DNA from: an uncultured Parabacteroides sp.
GTDB taxonomy: Bacteria; Bacteroidota; Bacteroidia; Bacteroidales; Tannerellaceae
Assembly: GCA_947036995.1 (NCBI GenBank)
Contig: CAMQTD010000007.1
Span: 1-38,666, forward strand
Length of the DNA: 38,666 bases
Direction of reading: 5' to 3'
The translations under genes and the position numbers were made by a program. Of this stretch, positions 28,994-38,600 are shown one piece after another. The notes beneath the pieces were generated by a model, which searched no databases, had not been told where the DNA came from, and was given only the letters and a program-made list of their open reading frames with translations. Position 1 is the first letter of the stretch. Every line of letters begins with the position of its first letter.

Positions 28994-29192
28994 TTAATTA
29001 GATCGATTATATTTTCTAGTAGTAAGTGCTATAATGCTAATTGTAAGTAAGAGCATGTGGGGGTCTACTCAATATTAAATAACAAAACGTGGTTATGGTA
29101 GCCATATATACACACCATGTGATATAGCTACGCACTAAAATGAAGAATCGCTTTAAGCTTCTGTTGATGATAAGAAAAAATGCTATACTCAT
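28994..29192 (-). other. Candidate small membrane-protein ORF in the riboswitch leader (51 aa intact, or 65 aa if a one-base frameshift is assumed)
   Basis: Reverse-strand ATG at 29192: MSIAFFLIINRSLKRFFILVRSYITWCVYMATITTFCYLILSRPPHALTYN* (stop 29037). Dropping one C of the CCCCC run gives ...LILSRPHMLLLTISIIALTTRKYNRSN*, stop at 28994, 21 nt before the next ATG. Confidence 0.35.
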
Positions 29193-29336
29193 TGCCCGTT
29201 CGTTTAATGTTAATTAAATCGGCTTATGGATATAGCAGTACTGCGAAGAAAGTATAAAGGGGGCGTTATGCTAACACACCTTTGACAACTGAATTCGTAG
29301 ACTTTTTACCCGAAAGCCAATAAAAACAAATATGCA

Positions 29337-29490
29337 AAGGCAGGTCTTCTGACTTATTCCTACTTTAACGCCTTCCCGACTTACAAAGTCAGTGGCACAA
29401 ATTGTTAAAGTATTTTTACCCTAAAAATAAGGGTAGGAACTTACAGCAGCGGGAACTGTCCGGGATTTACACCCGATTCCCTTTTAATTC
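29337..29490 (-). ncRNA. Cobalamin (adenosylcobalamin-type) riboswitch
   Basis: Reverse strand: GGGAATCGGGTGTAAATCCCGGACAGTTCCCGCTGCTGTAAG...TGCCACTGACTTTGTAAGTCGGGAAGGC...AGTCAGAAGACCTGCC, i.e. the conserved B12-box core and flanks. Confidence 0.96.
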
Positions 29491-29532
29491 CGTTGTGAAA
29501 AGTTATCCACAACATAGAAACCAAAGCAGCGG

Positions 29533-29540
29533 CAAAGCTA
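29533..29540 (-). promoter_or_regulatory. Bacteroidetes -7-type motif TAGCTTTG upstream of the cobalamin riboswitch
   Basis: caaagcta on the + strand, about 43 nt upstream of the riboswitch core. No clear -33 TTTG. Confidence 0.4.
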
Positions 29541-29638
29541 AACTAATATTTTAATTAATCCTAATTTGTTTTTGATTTAACCTGTACTGTAAGTTTTATT
29601 GGAGCGTAAGGGTAGGTTTTTATTTTGAATAAAAAAAA

Positions 29639-29672
29639 AGGATCTTACCTAATGGCTTTAAGGTAAGATCCT
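29639..29672 (-). terminator. Intrinsic terminator insulating the riboswitch transcript from upstream minus-strand transcription
   Basis: Reverse strand GGATCTTACCT-taaagccatt-AGGTAAGATCC followed by TTTTTTTTT. Confidence 0.85.
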
Positions 29673-29871
29673 CCAACAGTTATTAGTCATACTTTTTAAA
29701 CAATAATAAATTAACAATACAAAGATCGGTGTTTTAAAGCTGCCCGTCAATCCCTAGTAATAGCTATATTGCAACATGAATATAGCTACATATAATCAAA
29801 AAGGGGTGAAATGGTCATTTTATTTCAGCTATTGCATGAATAAATGGTGCACTTAAACACTGGAAAAGTTA

Positions 29872-30193
29872 TTAATCCCATTTGTAATCTACAGGAGTCT
29901 CTTCGAATAGAGATGGTCCATAAATATATCCCTGCGATTCAAACCATTTCTGTTTATCATCTACTATTTTCTTGAATACGTCAAATGGCTTAAGTGTTCC
30001 CTTATACCTGTTCTGTATTAGCAAATATACGAGAAAACAAGCGTCTATCAAGCATAGATTCTAATACGTCTCCATCAGTCCATAGCGCGATACTCATTCC
30101 TAAAACTAGGATTGGTGTAGCATTTTTTTTCAGGCAATTAACTACTCCAAAGAAACCTGTTTTGTTTGAATAATTTTTATTTGTATACGTCAT
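29872..30193 (-). pseudogene. Frameshifted, N-terminally truncated glycosidase-like remnant (GH20-like C-terminus suspected)
   Basis: Frame 1: ...KKNATPILVLGMSIALWTDGDVLESMLDRRLFSRIFANTEQV*; adjacent frame continues KGTLKPFDVFKKIVDDKQKWFESQGYIYGPSLFEETPVDYKWD*. ALW...R.F.R.FA..EQ resembles the C-terminal part of GH20 catalytic domains. Confidence 0.45.
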
Positions 30194-30350
30194 TGCAGAA
30201 AATCGTGCGATTTGATCTATATTAAATCACGAATAGAACAATCCCCTTCAAGTTATTATGAATACAAATTGAAGGAGATTGTTATTCTATGAAAGTAACA
30301 AAAAGAGACACTGTTTTAAAATATGTAGGTGCAAAATTAAATCTGTTTCT

Positions 30351-31742
30351 TTATATCCTAAATTGCTTACTTTCTGTTCGCTGTTCATCCATTAATTTGA
30401 TGAGTTTTTTTACTTGTTTCGGATATTTGTTTACCAAATTTTCATTTTCTTCTTTGTCCTGTTCAAGGTTATACAATTCATAATACGTTTTATTCTTATT
30501 TTTGGCTTGAAAACGAATCAATTTCCACGTATTTTTTATAATTGCCTGTTTAGTTCCTCCTTCATGAAATTCAAAATATAGTGCATCGTGCTTCTTTTGA
30601 CTCTTTTTACCCAATAAGGTTGGTAAAATAGATATCCCATCGTAATCAGATTGTTTATCGATGTCAACTATATTTTCTATTGTAGGGAGCAAATCCCAAA
30701 AAGCTGATAGATGGTTTGACACACTTCCTTCTTTAATTTTTGCAGGCCATTGAATCAGCATCGGAGTTCGAATTCCTCCATCATACAAATCTCTTTTAGA
30801 TCCTCTGAAGTCGCTATTGCTATCGAAATACGCTACCTCATACCCACCTTCGCTATGTACACCATTATCTGAGGTAAATATAATAATCGTATTATCATAT
30901 ACACCGTTCTTTTTTAATATAGATACAATACGAGCCACACTGTTATCTAACTTTTTTACCATCGCAGCATAAGTTGCTTTCGGATAAGATTGAGCACAGT
31001 AATGACCTCCTTTAAATGGTTTTTCGTCAAATTTCCCTTTAAATTCTGCTAAATCTTTATCAGGAACAATCAGTTCTGCATGTGGTAAAGTAGGAGCTAA
31101 ATAGACAAAAAACGGATTCTTTGCATTTTCTTCTATATATGATATGGCTTTATCCATTATAAGATCGTGAGAATAGACCTTTCTATTCAAATGCACTTTT
31201 TCCTTATTCTCAAACAGATGATTCGGATAGTACGTATGCGCATTAACCTGACTCAAATAACCAAAAAAGTGATCAAATCCTTGTTCATTTGGATGTCCCT
31301 CTCCTGTAGGAGAACCAAGTCCCCATTTACCAAAACAAGCCGTTTGATAGTTCTTTTTTTTAAGGACTTCAGCTATTGTTACTTCATCATTAGGAAGATC
31401 TAGACTGTACATTACCCCATCAGCCCCCTTCTTCCCTTTATTGCCACGAATATATGCATTCCCAGTATGTTTGCCTGTCATTAGTACACAACGAGAGGGG
31501 GCACTCACCGTACTTCCCGAATAGTGGTTCGTAAATTGTATTCCATTACTAGCCAATGTATCTATTGCTGGCGTTGATAATACTTTCTGTCCATAACACC
31601 CTAGATCTCCTATTCCTAAATCGTCGGCCAGGATAATGATTACATTAGGATTACTATTCTCTGCACAGATCGTCGTTGTAGCAACAACGCCTAAAACAAC
31701 TGAGATACAGCTACGCTTAAATATTTTTTTGGAGCTCATCAT
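30351..31742 (-). CDS. Sulfatase (S1 family), serine-type
   Basis: NVIIILADDLGIGDLGCYGQ; SAPSR active-site motif followed by CVLMTGKHTG; TSDNGVHSEGG. Confidence 0.92.
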   Translation of the reverse strand: MMSSKKIFKRSCISVVLGVVATTTICAENSNPNVIIILADDLGIGDLGCYGQKVLSTPAIDTLASNGIQFTNHYSGSTVSAPSRCVLMTGKHTGNAYIRGNKGKKGADGVMYSLDLPNDEVTIAEVLKKKNYQTACFGKWGLGSPTGEGHPNEQGFDHFFGYLSQVNAHTYYPNHLFENKEKVHLNRKVYSHDLIMDKAISYIEENAKNPFFVYLAPTLPHAELIVPDKDLAEFKGKFDEKPFKGGHYCAQSYPKATYAAMVKKLDNSVARIVSILKKNGVYDNTIIIFTSDNGVHSEGGYEVAYFDSNSDFRGSKRDLYDGGIRTPMLIQWPAKIKEGSVSNHLSAFWDLLPTIENIVDIDKQSDYDGISILPTLLGKKSQKKHDALYFEFHEGGTKQAIIKNTWKLIRFQAKNKNKTYYELYNLEQDKEENENLVNKYPKQVKKLIKLMDEQRTESKQFRI

Positions 31743-33159
31743 AAATCTTTTTATTTTTCAATCTGGGTTCATTAAACTGGTTACAATAATTCAATAAATT
31801 CTTTTTCAACGCTTCACGAATCGTTAAATACCTCGAATCGTCAAAAATATTTATCAACTCGTTTGGATCCGCTTTCAGATTAACCAACCAAGGTTTATCA
31901 TTCACACTTTCTGAAACGGTTAATTTATAGTTTGATGTTGCAACCGAAAGCCACGATGATTTCATCGCAACTTTCTTGCTTCTAGAGCTTACACCACGCA
32001 TATAAACTGCATCTTCTTGCCCTTTTTTCAATTTGCCATGCGTCATCAATTTGGCAACATTGCGTCCCTCAAAATGTGTATCGTTTTCGATGCCTACAAT
32101 AGAAAGAAGCGTTGGTGTAAGATCTATCAAGCCCAATACATTGTCCTGCTTCTTCGCTTTTTTAAGTTTCGATGGGTAGGATATGATGAATGGAACTTTT
32201 GCCGATCCATCCATAGGAACTCCCTTATTCACCAAACCATGCTCTCCACACAAATCGCCATGATCGGACGTGAAAATGATAATTGTTTTATCTAATCGAT
32301 CGGCAGGTATTGCAGAAATTAATCGGCCAATATTATCATCCAAACATTTTATCATTCCAAAATAGTTGGACATATTTTCCATTTTTGCATTGCCATAGTT
32401 CCAAAGAGGTAATTTTGATTTTTCTTTAGAGGCTGACGCGGGGTACTCGAACTTCATTTCATCATACATTCCGTCATATGGCTTTCGCACCTTATTCGGT
32501 CCATGCGGATCTGGAAAACTTAGATAACAAAAATAGGGTTGATCCGACTCCTCTTCAATAAATTCTTTGGCTCTTGTGGTCAAAAAATCTGTTGTAAAAA
32601 GAGAGTCTGGTAAATTATTTGCTTGACTAGGAGCAAATTGAGGCTTTCCATTATTCCATGTTATATATTTATTATGTCCACGATTATACATAAAGTCATT
32701 GTGCGTAAATCCGAAATCACGGGAGGGATTCCATTCAGGCTTCCCACTTCCGTTCAAATGCAATTTACCATAAAAGCCTGTTCTATAACCATTCTCTCTA
32801 AGAATCTCAGCAACTGTTTTTACATGCTCATTTATGGGTATGTCATTTGTAACAACATCATTATTTTGTGGATAAAGTCCCGTAATCATTGATGCTCTAC
32901 TGGGAGAACTAACTGGTGTAGTTGCATAGCAATTGGTAAATAAAATCCCATTAGCTGCAATTTTATCAATGTTTGGTGTTTCAACTTGTACTCCTTTTCC
33001 CCAAATATTCTGTTGATTTGCATCCAAATACTGTCTATAACAACCCAGTGTTTTTAGATTGTGCTCATCTGTTTGGATAAGCAGTATATCTGGGTATTCT
33101 TCAGCAGAACAGATGGCTGTCGATAGTGACAGCCATGTGAAAATTATCTCTCGTTTCAT
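31717..33159 (-). CDS. Sulfatase (S1 family), serine-type
   Basis: DILLIQTDEHNLKTLGCY; SSPSR active-site motif followed by ASMITGLYPQ; FTSDHGDLCGEHGLVNKG. Confidence 0.92.
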   Translation of the reverse strand: MKREIIFTWLSLSTAICSAEEYPDILLIQTDEHNLKTLGCYRQYLDANQQNIWGKGVQVETPNIDKIAANGILFTNCYATTPVSSPSRASMITGLYPQNNDVVTNDIPINEHVKTVAEILRENGYRTGFYGKLHLNGSGKPEWNPSRDFGFTHNDFMYNRGHNKYITWNNGKPQFAPSQANNLPDSLFTTDFLTTRAKEFIEEESDQPYFCYLSFPDPHGPNKVRKPYDGMYDEMKFEYPASASKEKSKLPLWNYGNAKMENMSNYFGMIKCLDDNIGRLISAIPADRLDKTIIIFTSDHGDLCGEHGLVNKGVPMDGSAKVPFIISYPSKLKKAKKQDNVLGLIDLTPTLLSIVGIENDTHFEGRNVAKLMTHGKLKKGQEDAVYMRGVSSRSKKVAMKSSWLSVATSNYKLTVSESVNDKPWLVNLKADPNELINIFDDSRYLTIREALKKNLLNYCNQFNEPRLKNKKIYDELQKNI

Positions 33160-33169
33160 TTAAAACCTA

Positions 33170-33636
33170 TTATTTTTTTTCGTACACATTCACTCGCTTA
33201 TTATCCCAACTAACAGCCTGGATATGCGTCGCATTTTCAGGAAACCTAACATAGGTTTGTGTATTATCAGTTATGCCTGTACCTAGAATAGATACGTGAA
33301 GCAATTTATTATTTTCATAAACTTCGTAAGCCACTGCATTTTTCCAAATTATCGAAGATATATATTTAGCTCCATTCGCATTAATAAAGATCGGAAGAGC
33401 ACTTCCTTCAATACCCATTTTATTCTTAAATATTGCGAGGCTATTTACAGAAATATATCCAAGTGCTACATCCGATAGGCTTGCTTTTGTTTTGATACAA
33501 ATGAGTGTATCCTGTTTTCAGATGTAAAAAAAGCGGTAGTAGCATCTAATTTTAGGCAGGGAGATTCTGTAACTAATTCTTCTGTGCAACTAAATAAAAA
33601 CAAAGCAATTAAGGAGATCAATATTGTATGTTTCAT
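33170..33636 (-). pseudogene. SusC/D-associated lipoprotein interrupted by an apparent one-base frameshift
   Basis: ATG at 33636: MKHTILISLIALFLFSCTEELVTESPCLKLDATTAFFTSENR... then a frame change; the other frame reads DTLICIKTKASLSDVALGYISVNSLAIFKNKMGIEGSALPIF... to the stop at 33170 (tracked ORF 33170..33418). Confidence 0.65.
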
Positions 33637-33685
33637 AATATATAGACATCATCGAGTAAAAATATCCCGATGATGTCTAATTAAT

Positions 33686-35581
33686 TTAATAATGAGGATT
33701 TTGTATAATTTGTGGACACTTATTTACCTCTCTCTGAGGAATAGGCATAAGGTATTGTGCTGGGGTTTTAAAATTTCGGATATATTTATGCTCCGTATCT
33801 TTAAAAAACTCTTCGTCAGTTGTACCATCAATATTTAGACCTCTAACAGGTTTACCTAAAATGTCAGCTATTTTCCATCTTCTCAAATCCCAAAATCTAT
33901 GGTTCTCTAAATAAAGTTCAATCTGTCTTTCGGTACGAACTATTTCGCGTAACCCCTCTTTCGTATTTGCTTTATTTGGATTTATAGCTTTTTGCCAAGC
34001 AACATCAATCGTTGGCACGCCTGCTCTTGTACGAATTTTGTCTGCGTAAAACTTAGCTGTAGGTAAGTCTTCCAATTCCACTAGAATCTCGGCATAATTC
34101 AAATATAGCTCAGCCATACGAATCAATGGATATGAGTAATGAATCGGTCCATTCTGGAAAGCAGGATGAACAAATTTTTTGTTCAAATAACCACTTCCAG
34201 AGAAATTTCCTGTGCGATCTTTCTTTCCATGTTTATCCATTTTTCTAAATTCAAGCTTGATGCGCTTCTTTGCAGCCACATTACTTGTAGGTTTTCCATC
34301 GTATTTTGCAATTTCAAAATTCCCATTATGAAATCCTATCCACGAAAAGAAACGAGATTCTCTGTTCAAGTGCAATTTAATTGTTGTACCATTAGATATA
34401 GTGCTATAATTGTTACCATCATAATTTGCAGGCATTTTAACTATATCAAATCTACCTTCATAATCAAATGTAGGATCTTCATCAATTGGCAAACCATTTT
34501 TGGTATGAAATAACTCTACGAAATCCAATGTTGGAGCAATGGTAGTCCATGAGTTTTTATACCCATTAGAGGCATTTTGAATCGGCGTGGATTGATTTTG
34601 GATCATATAGGTTGTTTCTTTACGTGTATCTACCATAATAACCTCAGGGTTCATACCTCCTACATTATCCATAAATGTATATCGAACAGCACGCTGAAAA
34701 TTATTCACTGGTCCTGGATTTTGAGCTGACGGAGCACCTGCATCCTCTTTGGTATACAAACGATAACCTGCAGCTTCTAACGTATCAATAGCTGCTTTTG
34801 TTACAGCTGCTGCCTTTTCCCATTTCTCTTTTTTATATTCCAAAGACATCAAAGGCTCACCAGTTGTTGGGCTCTTAAAGTTAGCATAAAATTCACTATT
34901 TCCATTCGCTAGTGGTGATGCTGCATAAAGATGCAAACGTGAACGTAAAGCTAGTGCTGCATATTTTGTAATACGACCATAATCATCTCCTTCTTGCTTT
35001 TGAGCTAAATTAGGAATTACTTCTTCTAATTTTTTGTCGATAAAATCAACAACATCCTCATAACTTGATCTTTCTGGTAATAGTGTAACACTTGTACTTG
35101 GATCATGTTTTTTATCCATAATTACAGATGGCCCATAGGCAACCAACGATAAAAAGTGATAATATGCAATTAAGAAATTCGCCTCAGCTTTATAATATTG
35201 TAAATCTATTTCAAGTAAATCTGGTGTTAGTTCTACTACTTCTAAAAAGTCATGGCATCTTCTTACACCATTCCATATATTTTTATAATATGCATCTGTT
35301 AGCCCCAAAGATGATGGCGAATAGTATCCCCTTGGAAAAGTAGACCATCCATCTTTTTCAACCCCGTTTACAATTTCTGCTGCCGAAAACTTATCCAATG
35401 CTTCTGAAGCACGAGCCACTGGGATTTTCGAATAACAAGAATAAAGAAATTTCTTTGCTGCCGCTGGATTTTGATACGTATTCTCCAATATTGGACGCTC
35501 GTCTGGAACAAGATCCAAGTAGTCACAACTACCTAATCCAAACGCCAAAAGAAAACTATATATAATATGTTTTGATTTCAT
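33686..35581 (-). CDS. RagB/SusD family nutrient-uptake outer membrane lipoprotein
   Basis: Lipobox LAFGLGSCDYLDLVPDE; YPLIRMAELYLNYAEILVEL; ERQIELYLENHRFWDLRRWK; YLMPIPQREVNKCP. Confidence 0.95.
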   Translation of the reverse strand: MKSKHIIYSFLLAFGLGSCDYLDLVPDERPILENTYQNPAAAKKFLYSCYSKIPVARASEALDKFSAAEIVNGVEKDGWSTFPRGYYSPSSLGLTDAYYKNIWNGVRRCHDFLEVVELTPDLLEIDLQYYKAEANFLIAYYHFLSLVAYGPSVIMDKKHDPSTSVTLLPERSSYEDVVDFIDKKLEEVIPNLAQKQEGDDYGRITKYAALALRSRLHLYAASPLANGNSEFYANFKSPTTGEPLMSLEYKKEKWEKAAAVTKAAIDTLEAAGYRLYTKEDAGAPSAQNPGPVNNFQRAVRYTFMDNVGGMNPEVIMVDTRKETTYMIQNQSTPIQNASNGYKNSWTTIAPTLDFVELFHTKNGLPIDEDPTFDYEGRFDIVKMPANYDGNNYSTISNGTTIKLHLNRESRFFSWIGFHNGNFEIAKYDGKPTSNVAAKKRIKLEFRKMDKHGKKDRTGNFSGSGYLNKKFVHPAFQNGPIHYSYPLIRMAELYLNYAEILVELEDLPTAKFYADKIRTRAGVPTIDVAWQKAINPNKANTKEGLREIVRTERQIELYLENHRFWDLRRWKIADILGKPVRGLNIDGTTDEEFFKDTEHKYIRNFKTPAQYLMPIPQREVNKCPQIIQNPHY

Positions 35582-35601
35582 AATATTATCTATTAATATA
35601 A

Positions 35602-38600
35602 TTATTTAAATGTAAATTGAATACCTACGTTATATGTTTTTTGTGTAGGATAACCTAAACCGTTACCACTACCCATTTCTGGATCCCAATATTTAAATGG
35701 AGAGAAAGTCATTAGGTTAGTCCCACTCAAATAGACTCTGAACATCTTATGAGAGAATCCAACTTCTGCATTCTTCAACTTTAAAAAAGCACCATTTCGC
35801 AACCAGTAAGTTGATTGAACAACATTGTTATTATTGGTATCACGGGTTAGACGAGGATAAGCTGCATTGGCATTCGGGTTAGACTCTGTCCAATAATCTT
35901 CAGCAATAAAATCCATAACACCCCTTGTTGCATTTTTTCCAAATGGGTGAACGTCATTCATCAAGATTGATACTTTAGCTGCCCCTTGAAAAAACAGAGA
36001 AAAATCCCAATTTTTATATCGCATAGATGGTCCAAAACCATAAATAATTTCTGGTGTCGTAGGATTACCATGATACTGACGATCATTTGAATCTATTATA
36101 CCATCTACAATTCCTTCTACATTTGGTATGTCCGAATATTTGATGTCTCCTGGCATTGGTATATAACCCAATGTCTGTTCTGCATGCTTTAATACATCGT
36201 CTGCATTAACAAACAATCCATTTGATAAATACAACAGTTTTTGATCCACAGAATGCCCTACTTGTTGCAAATTTGGATACAATGCATATGGAGGTTCATC
36301 TTTAGCCAATACCGTGTTGCGTGCAAACGTAAATGTTCCTTTAAAGGATAAGAAAAAATCTTTTGTTAACTGCTTGTTATAGTCCAAAGAAATATCCATA
36401 CCGACATTCTTCATCTTTCCAACATTTCCATATACTTTAGTACTGCTGGTACCAATAAAATCTGGAATTGTATTGCCTCTTTCTACATAAATATTCTTAC
36501 GAATTTCTTGAAATAGATCTACATTAATTTTAAAATCGTGAAATAGTTGCGCGTCAAATCCAATATTGTATTTTTCACCAACCTCCCATGTTAATTCTGG
36601 ATTATAAAATCTATTCCAGTGAGGTCCATTTTGAGTGATGTTTTGATTTACACCAGTAGTATAACCCCAGCTATTATTAGATAGTATGATATCTTCTAAG
36701 TATGCAAAGCGTGTATTACTAATAGCATCATTACCTACAAGACCAAAAGATCCTCTCAGTTTAAAATAAGGAAGGATATCTGACAATGGCTCCCAAAATT
36801 TCTCTTCAGAAATGTTATATCCTAAAGCAAAAGATGGAAAGAATCCATATCTATTCCCCTTTTCAAAATTTTCTGATCCATTGTATCCAAAATTGACCTC
36901 GGTCATATAACGATTATCATAGCTATATGAAAAACGTCCTGCAAGACCTTGTTTTCTACGAGGCAATGAATTCAATAGGTTATCAGGCAAATTCAAATCC
37001 AATTGGTCTTGATTATACAATAACAAAGCATTTACACTCTGAATACCAAATTTTCGTGTATAATCTAAATACGTTTGAATATATAATCTTCGAGTTCCCG
37101 AAGAACTTCCTGTTGTAGAAAGAGCCGTGTTTTGCTCTCCTCCAACACGAGATAAAGTATATTCGCCCGTTGCTGTATCATATACATCTTTTTCATATTG
37201 ATTATATGCTCCTCCACGCTCTACAGTTGTCTTAGATGTGTTTTTAAATGAGATCAATGCATTAAAAGTTAATCCTTTTGTTATCACCTTAAGATCTTGC
37301 TTTAACTTCAAGTTTGTGTTTACAATACTTGTAAAACTTGATTTATAACCTGATACATATTCAGCAACAGGATTGCGAAACCCTCCATTATATACACCTC
37401 CGCTTAATCCACCCCAAAGCTCATGCGCACCGCCTTCAGAAGGATATTTAACTGGGAAATCTACAGGGGAAGCCTCTTTAGATATTGAAAATATATCATT
37501 CACACTTTTCTTCGGACCACTCCAGTCTTGCATATTCACATTTAATCCCAAAGAAATGTCTGTTGTAGGCGTAGCTTTTATTTTTAGATTATTAATAAAA
37601 TCATAACGAACCACATTTACGCTATTATTGTATGAAAAATAGTCGTTACTTAACGATCGTAAGTTACCTCCATCTCGCTTTACAGATGCACTCATAAAGT
37701 AAGTAACCACTTTACGTCCACCTCTAATATTAAAGTTGAATCGTTCAGAGTCCGACAATGGTTTAAACATTGTATCGTACCAATTCACATTTGGATAAAT
37801 ATATGAATTGTTTCCTGCAAGTGTACCTTTTATTTTTTCTTCGGTAAACAATGCCTGATTTCCTCCACGTGTTGTAACGGATTCGTTATATAAACGCATA
37901 TATTCATTACCATCTACCATCTCTGGAACGGATGTTAACTCCCTTACAGCAGCTTCAAATCTGAAGTTAATCACTGGCTTTATCATGTCTTTACCAGACT
38001 TTGTTGTTACAATCATAACACCATTAGCCCCACGTGTACCGTAAAGAGCAGTTGCAGTTGCATCTTTCAAGATAGAAAAACTTTCAATTACTTCAGCATC
38101 CAATGCATTAAGTTCTTGTCCACTAATTTCAACTCCATCCAGAACAATTAATGCACCAGTTGCTCCGCTGAATGTTGATTTACCACGAATCCAAAAATTT
38201 GACCCATCTGCACCTGGCTCTCCCGATTTCTGTACAGCGATTACACCTGCCATACGACCTGCAAAACTTGAAGTCAAACTTGATGAAGGAACCGTTAAGT
38301 CTGATGGTCTAATTTGTTGAACAGAACCAACCATTGATTCTTTCTTTTGGCTTACTCCAAATGCTGTTACAACAACCTCTTCTAAGGCTGCAATATCTGG
38401 AACCAAACTAACTTTAACAAAATCATTCTTCCCTACTTGTATCTCTTGACTTTTATATCCAATATATGAGACAATCAATATTGATTTTAATGGAATATCA
38501 ATCATAAAATTTCCATCCATATCTGTAATCGTTCCAACAGTTGGATTACCTTTTTGTACAATATTTACACCAATAGCAGGAATATTATTTTCATCCAATA

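Noticed and set aside
29503-29511. TTATCCACA, a perfect DnaA-box match beside the riboswitch, with a gttgtg/cacaac hairpin
   Set aside because: Single isolated box; no cluster, AT-rich unwinding element or replication genes nearby.
29761-29788. tagctatatt/aatatagcta hairpin
   Set aside because: Short A/T-rich palindrome in A/T-rich intergenic DNA; likely by chance.
32017-32295. 92-aa + strand ORF and similar ORFs antisense to sulfatase/SusC/SusD genes
   Set aside because: Contained inside well-supported opposite-strand genes with no independent features.
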